DNA of 64,000 bases from Komagataella phaffii GS115 (Eukaryota; Ascomycota; Pichiomycetes; Pichiales; Pichiaceae), in NCBI RefSeq assembly GCF_000027005.1, contig NC_012963.1:1178001-1242000 (forward strand). Reading direction: 5' to 3'. The position numbers and the translations under genes were made by a program. Within the stretch, counting starts at the first letter, position 1. Each line of letters opens with the position of its first letter. Under the pieces are notes generated by a model that worked only from the letters and a program-made list of their open reading frames with translations, was not told the origin of the DNA and did not search any database. This document shows positions 59,027-64,000 of this stretch, one piece after another.

Positions 59027-59737
59027 ATGCCTAGATCAAAAAGATCTAAGCTCGTGACTTTGGCCCAGACAGACAAAAAGGGCAGGGATAACAAAGACAG
59101 AATATTTGATGAAGTAAGAACTGCTCTGGATACATACAAATACGTTTGGGTTTTGAGACTTGATGATGTCAGAACACCAGTCCTTCAAGATGTGAGATCA
59201 GATTGGGTCGGATCCAAGCTGTTAATGGGAAAGAGAAAAGTTATACAAAAAGCTTTGGGGGAAACACCTGAGGAAGAATATAAGCAAAACCTGCATGAAA
59301 TTGTTGATGTTTTTGAAGGATTGATCGGATTATTATTCACTAATGAAGATGTCAACACTGTATCTACCTATTTTGAATCTTACAAGAAGAATGACTTTTG
59401 CAGAGCCAAAGAAAAGAGTTCAATTTCTTTTACAATTCCTGCGGGAATTATCTACTCTACTGGAGGGCAAGTTTCAGAGTCTGAAGACGTTCCTTTACCT
59501 CACAACTTGGAGCCAACTTTCAGAAACAAATACAAGATTCCAACGCGTATTAAGGCCGGTAAAGTTGTCATTGACGAGCCTTACAAAGTGTGCGAAAAAG
59601 GAGATATTTTGAATGTCACACAGGCTCTGATTTTGAAGCAGTTTGGTATAGCATCAAGTGAGTTCAAGATACAAATGTTGGCTTACTATGACTCTGAGAA
59701 GGAGCAAGTCATTTGTGTGGGGGAAAAGAAAAACTAA
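59027..59737 (+). CDS. MRT4: Mrt4, P0-like 60S assembly factor
   Basis: Mrt4 is a nuclear paralogue of ribosomal stalk protein P0 that holds the P0 site on pre-60S particles until Yvh1 releases it. The 236-residue product equals the S. cerevisiae length. The start MPRSKRSKLVTLAQTDKKGR is family-identical in style. The rRNA-binding region follows (VWVLRLDDVRTPVLQDVRSD, GSKLLMGKRKVIQKALG), then the central insert domain. It lacks the acidic P-protein tail of P0, as expected. RiBi-type boxes precede it. Confidence 0.94.
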   Translation: MPRSKRSKLVTLAQTDKKGRDNKDRIFDEVRTALDTYKYVWVLRLDDVRTPVLQDVRSDWVGSKLLMGKRKVIQKALGETPEEEYKQNLHEIVDVFEGLIGLLFTNEDVNTVSTYFESYKKNDFCRAKEKSSISFTIPAGIIYSTGGQVSESEDVPLPHNLEPTFRNKYKIPTRIKAGKVVIDEPYKVCEKGDILNVTQALILKQFGIASSEFKIQMLAYYDSEKEQVICVGEKKN

Positions 59738-60043
59738 TTTGAATTCATGTAAAGCATAGTAATTGATAGATAGAGTAGTGACTTTAAAATGCTCCTAATC
59801 CGACATACTTCTGGTCCCGACCTGGCCTAAACCGCCTGTTTCTTCCGCCCAGCACCCCTTCGAGCAGTTTGTTTTTTTTGACACAATCTGCGCTTACCCG
59901 GCCCATCGCACTACACGGTACTTCAACCTGTAAACTAAACCAAAACAAAGAAAGCATTCCAACAACATCGTCTTAAAGTTCATTCAGTCTACCCTTGGAT
60001 TTCTCAAGTAATTTTAGCTCCAGCTTCTCATGATATTTTAGCC
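59738..60043. promoter_or_regulatory. MRT4-MIF2 intergenic with 12-mer core and Reb1 site
   Basis: TCCGCCCAGCA (59846-59856) is a third copy, one base shorter, of the motif found upstream of EMG1 and RRP7. TTACCCG (59894-59900) is a Reb1 consensus ~145 bases before the MIF2 start. No MCB was found. Confidence 0.45.
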
Positions 60044-61571
60044 ATGGAGCAGCTAAATATTGGGAGAATATCAAGAAAGACTGGTCGGAAGGCGAAGAGT
60101 AATGTATCTAAAGATGCGCATGGGTTTGAAGACATTGAAGAATTCTTCATTCCGACCTCTGAGTCCTCGGAGTCGGAAGCTGATCAGGCATCAAACTTGA
60201 CAAGCATCACCCCTCCTCCCGCACTGGCATCTTCTTGGGGAAGGAATTCTCCTACTAATAAAATAAAGACAACCCCATTGAGTAAGGTGGGAGGAAGAAC
60301 ATCTTTGCCAAAGGCAAACTCTTTACGCTCTCCTTTGCCACAAACTAAGAAAGCTTCTGCATTGGTAGAGGACACTGAAGATGAAAGTCAACAGCCAGAA
60401 TTTGTGGATGATGATGATATGTTTAATATGAATGAATCTATGTCACCTATAAACCTGCAGAAAGATTCACCCGATAAGAACCGATATCTTCAAAATTTAG
60501 AACAGTTGAGCCCAGATTTCGATGCAGATGATCAATTTGTCAAGTCAGTAACAAAGAGATTAGCAAATTCTAATAAGAAGCAGGCACATAAAAGTAAAAA
60601 GGCAGCAAACACCACGAAACGAATAGCATTAAATAAGAATAGCAGGAGGAAAAAATTGTCCGATTTATCTGATAATGAAGATGAAGACGAGGATGAAGAC
60701 GAAGAACAAGATACCCAAGATTCACCAAAGAAGACACAGAAGAAGAAGATAACGACGCCCTCTGTTAACACCCAAACGAGGAAGATCAAATCGCCTACTG
60801 TTAACACACAGACATCATCCCAGCCACTAAGAAGGTCTAGTAGGAAGAGAGTTCAATGCTTAAAGTACTGGGAAAATGAAAAAATTGTGTACAAACCTGT
60901 ACCTGGTGAAAATGGTGAAACGGAAAGAAAAGTCGACTCCGTTGTCACCCATACCCCGTCAACAGGCGCATCCCAGCCTCGATCGAAAGCTAATCCAAAG
61001 ACAACGTCAAAACCAAAGGCAAGAGCAAAAACCCAAACAAATAGCAAGAAGGAAAATTGTCATTCCAGACGAAGAATCTCAAGATCTTTCTAACGAAGAA
61101 GTTGACCCTGAAGTGGATGGTGGAGAATGGTTGAAGGATGGCAAACTAAACACATTTGTATATGATGGACCAGGATCCGATAAGAAAGTTCCAAGGACTA
61201 TTGCATGGGCTCCAGGCCATGAGGAGTATTTACCGCCATTCCAGGAGAATGGAGATAACTTTCGAATCTCAATTCTTTTCGATCAAGAACGAGATTATGC
61301 TGCCGTTGGTATAATGGAGTTGCCAATAGCGGGTCAAAAATCACTAAAAACCAATGGGGACATGTACTTCACGTTCTATGTGATCACTGGTTTGGTTGAA
61401 ATAACCGTTAGTAATACTGTTTTTGTAGTCAACAAAGGATGTGCATTTGAGGTACCAATGGGTAACTTCTACCAATTAATCAATAAGGGGAAATCGTTAG
61501 CCAAACTAATATTCATGCAAGCCAAATACAAAGATCTCAACCTGGAAGAAGGCCCAGAAACCATTGACTAA
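60044..61571 (+). CDS. MIF2: Mif2 (CENP-C) kinetochore protein, broken by a +1 shift
   Basis: Mif2 binds the CENP-A nucleosome and links it to the outer kinetochore. The first frame (60044 to ~61030) gives an N-terminal region, an acidic Asp/Glu run and the CENP-C motif RRSSRKRVQCLKYWENEKIV (~263-282). The following frame (to 61571) supplies RRKIVIPDEES and then the C-terminal cupin dimerisation domain (GDMYFTFYVITGLVEITVSN, CAFEVPMGNFYQLINKG). The shift must lie between ~60985 and ~61050. Dropping one A from the A5 run at 61027-61031 gives a coherent ~508-residue protein. No splice signals explain it. The gene is essential in other yeasts, so an assembly error is likely. Confidence 0.85.
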
Positions 61572-61616
61572 GTGTATCATTCCTGTGTATTATTATTATG
61601 TATCATAAAAGAGCAA

Positions 61617-62978
61617 TCAGTTACTTTCATGAACAGTAAAAAGTCGTTGATCCCTAACTCTGAAAAATATCTCTTCCACTAGTGCGCAACTAATACCAGG
61701 CTGTCTTTTCTCAAACTCTTCCATTGTAGCCTTCAAAGTATCCACATCAAGCTTCGTGACTTCAGTACTGGCTCTGCTCCTAACTTTATCCAAGGCATAA
61801 AGGATTACGTACTTTAAATAATCCGAATACCCCAATTGTAGCTTTTTGGAAGGCATATCTAACTCTGGGGTAGTTTCTTCAGTCATGGCATTACTCGCAC
61901 TGAGTTCACCTGTGATTGGAGACATCGGAGATCTTGACAAATTTCTGCCTCTGGTTCGAATAGTGGATAGCTGCCAATAATCTTCCCTGGCCCCATTTGT
62001 CATGTTGACCAGTTTTTCCAATGGAATTCTTGACCTGGGTGTGATGTTTTTTTCTCTCATCTTCTCCTGTTTCTTCAGTATCAAAGGAACCAACGAAGTA
62101 CTTCTTCGAATTTTGGTCACAAACGGAGTTTGCGATAAAATATTGCAACTGGGACGTAACTTTGGATTTTTTTGTAAGCAGGCTGCGACAAAAGCTTTGA
62201 TGTTGCAAGAATAATTGTCTCCTTTAAGTAAAGGTGCTGGAAGATCAGGAATGTCAAACAAGACCTTCATTGGATTATTCTCCGATAGCGGTGGGGATCC
62301 TGTAGCTAACTCTATAGTAGTTATCCCTAATGACCAGATATCTACTTTTTCATTGTACCCGTTCTTGCAAGTGATGATTTCCGGAGCCATCCAAAATGGG
62401 GTGCCCACAAATGTGTCCCTCTTGACTTGAGTGACGCCAATCTGACTACTAACTCCAAAGTCGGCAAGTTTCACTTCGCCTTTTTCCGTCAATAAGATGT
62501 TTGCAGCTTTGACATCCCTATGGATTTTTCTCTGTGAATGCAAATACTCTAGTCCTTTCAAAGTATCTCTAATGATGAGAGCCACACATTGTTCATTTAA
62601 CTTTCCTAGATATTTCAGAAGTTCACTACAAGATCCACCACCACAATACTCCATCACTATCCACATCGTAGTTCCCCTTACAAAAGTCTTCACATAATTG
62701 GTAAAGTAAGGAGACCTCAACTGAGAAAGGAGATTGATTTCTTGAATGAGAATGTTAATGTCTTCTTCTGTTTCTTCCATATTAATGATTTTGATTGCAA
62801 ACACCTCATGCGTGACTTTATTAATACTAGAGTTATGGTTGAATGTCAGTGCTTGCTCTGTGGAGTAAGAAAATCCATTTCCAATCTTTGGTTTCACTTA
62901 CGATTTATAGACATCCCCGAAATTTCCCTTACCAACGCAAGATTGTAGCTCGTAGTAGGTTAGAGGATCATCAGCCAT
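61617..62978 (-). CDS. Ste20-family (GCK-III/Sps1-like) kinase, two exons
   Basis: The exons are 62902-62978 and 61617-62826, separated by a 75-base intron (donor GTAAGT, branch CTGAC at the complement of 62845-62849, acceptor CTCTAG). Together they encode 428 residues. The glycine loop GKGNFGDVYK is in exon 1, and the intron falls between it and VFAIKII. Kinase landmarks include HRDVKAAN, DFGVSS and GTPFWMAPE, the last typical of Ste20 kinases. The C-terminal ~150 residues are a regulatory tail (YSDYLKYVILYALDKVR) like GCK-III kinases, which act in sporulation and cell-polarity pathways. Sps1 is the nearest yeast name, but Kic1 is not excluded. Confidence 0.85.
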
Positions 62979-63300
62979 ATTAGCTTGAATGATTGGATTT
63001 TTTGTAGCTTTATAAGCAGCTTTTTCTTGAAGCTTAAGTAGAGTAGTGTGAAAAAGAGACCAAGTACAAAATATCCACCTTCTGGGTTTTAGTATTTGTG
63101 CTGAGCCGCATGTGTTGATAAGAGGCGATAAGGTACAGAAATGATTTGCTAGCAATCCATCATTATTGAAGTGTGAGTGGGCACCTGATATCATGGCTTG
63201 TTTATTCAATAGAGTCTGACATAGTGAAAGGGAGTTATGAAATTGAAGAAGACTCCATGGCAGGCATATGTAAATATACCAGCCAATCCTACTACATTGA
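62979..63300. other. Kinase promoter to tRNA-Asp
   Basis: 322 bases form the upstream region of the kinase gene. An open frame runs through it in phase with exon 1, but it lacks family features. Nothing else was recognised. Confidence 0.4.
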
Positions 63301-63371
63301 TCCGTGATAGTTTAGTGGTAGAACCACCGCTTGTCGCGCGGTAGACCGGGGTTCAATTCCCCGTCGCGGAG
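63301..63371 (+). tRNA. tRNA-Asp (anticodon GTC)
   Basis: The cloverleaf has acceptor TCCGTGA/TCGCGGA, D-arm TAGTTTAGTGGTAGA, anticodon loop TTGTCGC in an ACCGC/GCGGT stem, T-loop GGTTCAATTCC and discriminator G. A T8 terminator follows at once. Confidence 0.97.
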
Positions 63372-63558
63372 CTTTTTTTCTTAACACAATTAGCATTGTG
63401 ATGGATGTCTTTTTTACTAGTTAGAGTTAGCAGGAGCAGTCTCCGTTAGTTCTAAGTGCAATCATTCAGTCATAGAACGACCAATTAATTAACTACTAAG
63501 TACCTGACTGCCAAAGACGGCAAAGAAGATTCATGTGGTAGAAAAATTAAAAAGGTTA

Positions 63559-63629
63559 TGCGCATGCCCGGAGTCGAACCGGGGGCCCGACGATGGCAAC
63601 GTCGAATTTTACCGCTAAACTACATGCGC
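63559..63629 (-). tRNA. tRNA-Gly (anticodon GCC)
   Basis: On the minus strand the cloverleaf has acceptor GCGCATG/CATGCGC, D-arm TAGTTTAGCGGTAA, anticodon loop TTGCCAT in a CGACG/CGTCG stem, T-loop GGTTCGACTCC and discriminator A. T-runs lie downstream on that strand. Confidence 0.97.
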
Positions 63630-63749
63630 CTTTCTTGACCAGACTCTGCTCAAGCCTACCAAGAGCTTTAAGAGATGCGTGTACTACTCCATCCACTGAA
63701 AATACTATTAATGAAACTGTTTCATCTAGACTGATTCCTCTTAAATCAA

Positions 63750-64000
63750 ATGTCAAGAAAAGCATACTATTATGCTGTAAGAAAAGGCCAAAACATAGGA
63801 ATCTACCACTCATGGAATGACTGTCAAAGACAGGTCTCTGGTTATTCCAATGCTGAGTTTAAGAAGTTTTCCAGCGCAGCAGAAGCTCAAGACTATTTGA
63901 ACCAAAGCTCAATTGATAAAACGGCTAGTAGTCGAAACAGTTCAACTCACTCATTACCTTTCACATCTACTAATCGGCTTCTTACTTCGAACAGTGGCGT
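63750..64000 (+). CDS. RNH1: RNase H1, 5' part, cut by the window end
   Basis: The open frame from the ATG at 63750 runs off the window. Its first ~55 residues are an RNA-DNA hybrid-binding domain: YYAVRKGQNIGIYHSWNDCQ, then QVSGYSNAEFKKFSSAAEAQ and DYL, the hallmark fold at the N-terminus of eukaryotic RNase H1. A Ser/Thr-rich linker follows. The catalytic domain must lie beyond base 64000. RNase H1 removes RNA from RNA-DNA hybrids. It starts 120 bases after the tRNA-Gly, on the opposite strand. Confidence 0.88.
   Translation, partial: MSRKAYYYAVRKGQNIGIYHSWNDCQRQVSGYSNAEFKKFSSAAEAQDYLNQSSIDKTASSRNSSTHSLPFTSTNRLLTSNSG

Overview
The window is nuclear DNA of a budding yeast (Saccharomycotina). 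Genes are densely packed on both strands. The few introns are short, with GT(A/C) or GC donors and TACTAAC or CTGAC branch points. tRNA genes stand alone. CTG encodes a conserved Leu in RPL5 (codon at 26653-26655), which argues against the CTG-Ser clade. The gene set (MIC10, NCE101, LCD1, TOS4, Dal5-type and GH105 genes, a PMP24-type peroxisomal protein) fits a methylotrophic Komagataella/Pichia-like yeast. That genus call is inference.

Layout. 0-9 kb: an unrecognised coiled-coil/Ser-rich protein, MRC1, MIC10, a small basic protein divergent from KRR1, and PRM1. 9-18.5 kb: a tiny Cys-rich protein, a hypothetical protein, EMG1 divergent from LCD1/DDC2, a spliced RPL37, TOS4/PLM2, a PSP1-like protein and a DPP1/LPP1 phosphatase. 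18.5-32 kb: a GIN4-type kinase, a basic amino-acid permease, about 2.4 kb with only one small gene, RPL5, a GIP3/HER1-like PP1 partner and an orphan membrane protein. 32-40 kb: two identical tRNA-Pro genes, STE50, RRP7, SDH7/ACN9, SRO9, PMP24 and ATG22 (frameshifted). 40-46 kb: an apparent sugar-acid catabolic cluster of Dal5-type carrier, GH105 hydrolase, DHDPS-family aldolase and ADH6/7-type dehydrogenase. 46-53.5 kb: ceramide synthase, spliced NCE101, RNH203, a LYC1-like acetyltransferase, an aldo-keto reductase and a frameshifted C2H2/Fungal_trans factor. 53.5-64 kb: UFD4, MRT4, MIF2 (frameshifted), a spliced Ste20-type kinase, tRNA-Asp, tRNA-Gly and the 5' part of RNH1.

Themes. DNA-replication checkpoint and cell-cycle genes (MRC1, LCD1, TOS4, GIN4, MIF2) and ribosome-assembly genes (KRR1, EMG1, RRP7, MRT4) are frequent. 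Several carry plausible MCB, RRPE or PAC elements. A 12-mer, TCCGCCCAGCAG, recurs upstream of EMG1/LCD1 and RRP7, and 11 of its 12 bases recur upstream of MIF2. The most interesting unit is the 40-46 kb cluster. It reads as import and cleavage of an unsaturated-uronate oligosaccharide, followed by aldol cleavage to pyruvate and an aldehyde that is then reduced. All three of its promoter regions share GTGGGG/CCCCAC boxes. Three genes (ATG22, the C2H2 factor and MIF2) are each broken by one base at or near an A-run. This points to assembly error, strain mutation or slippage.
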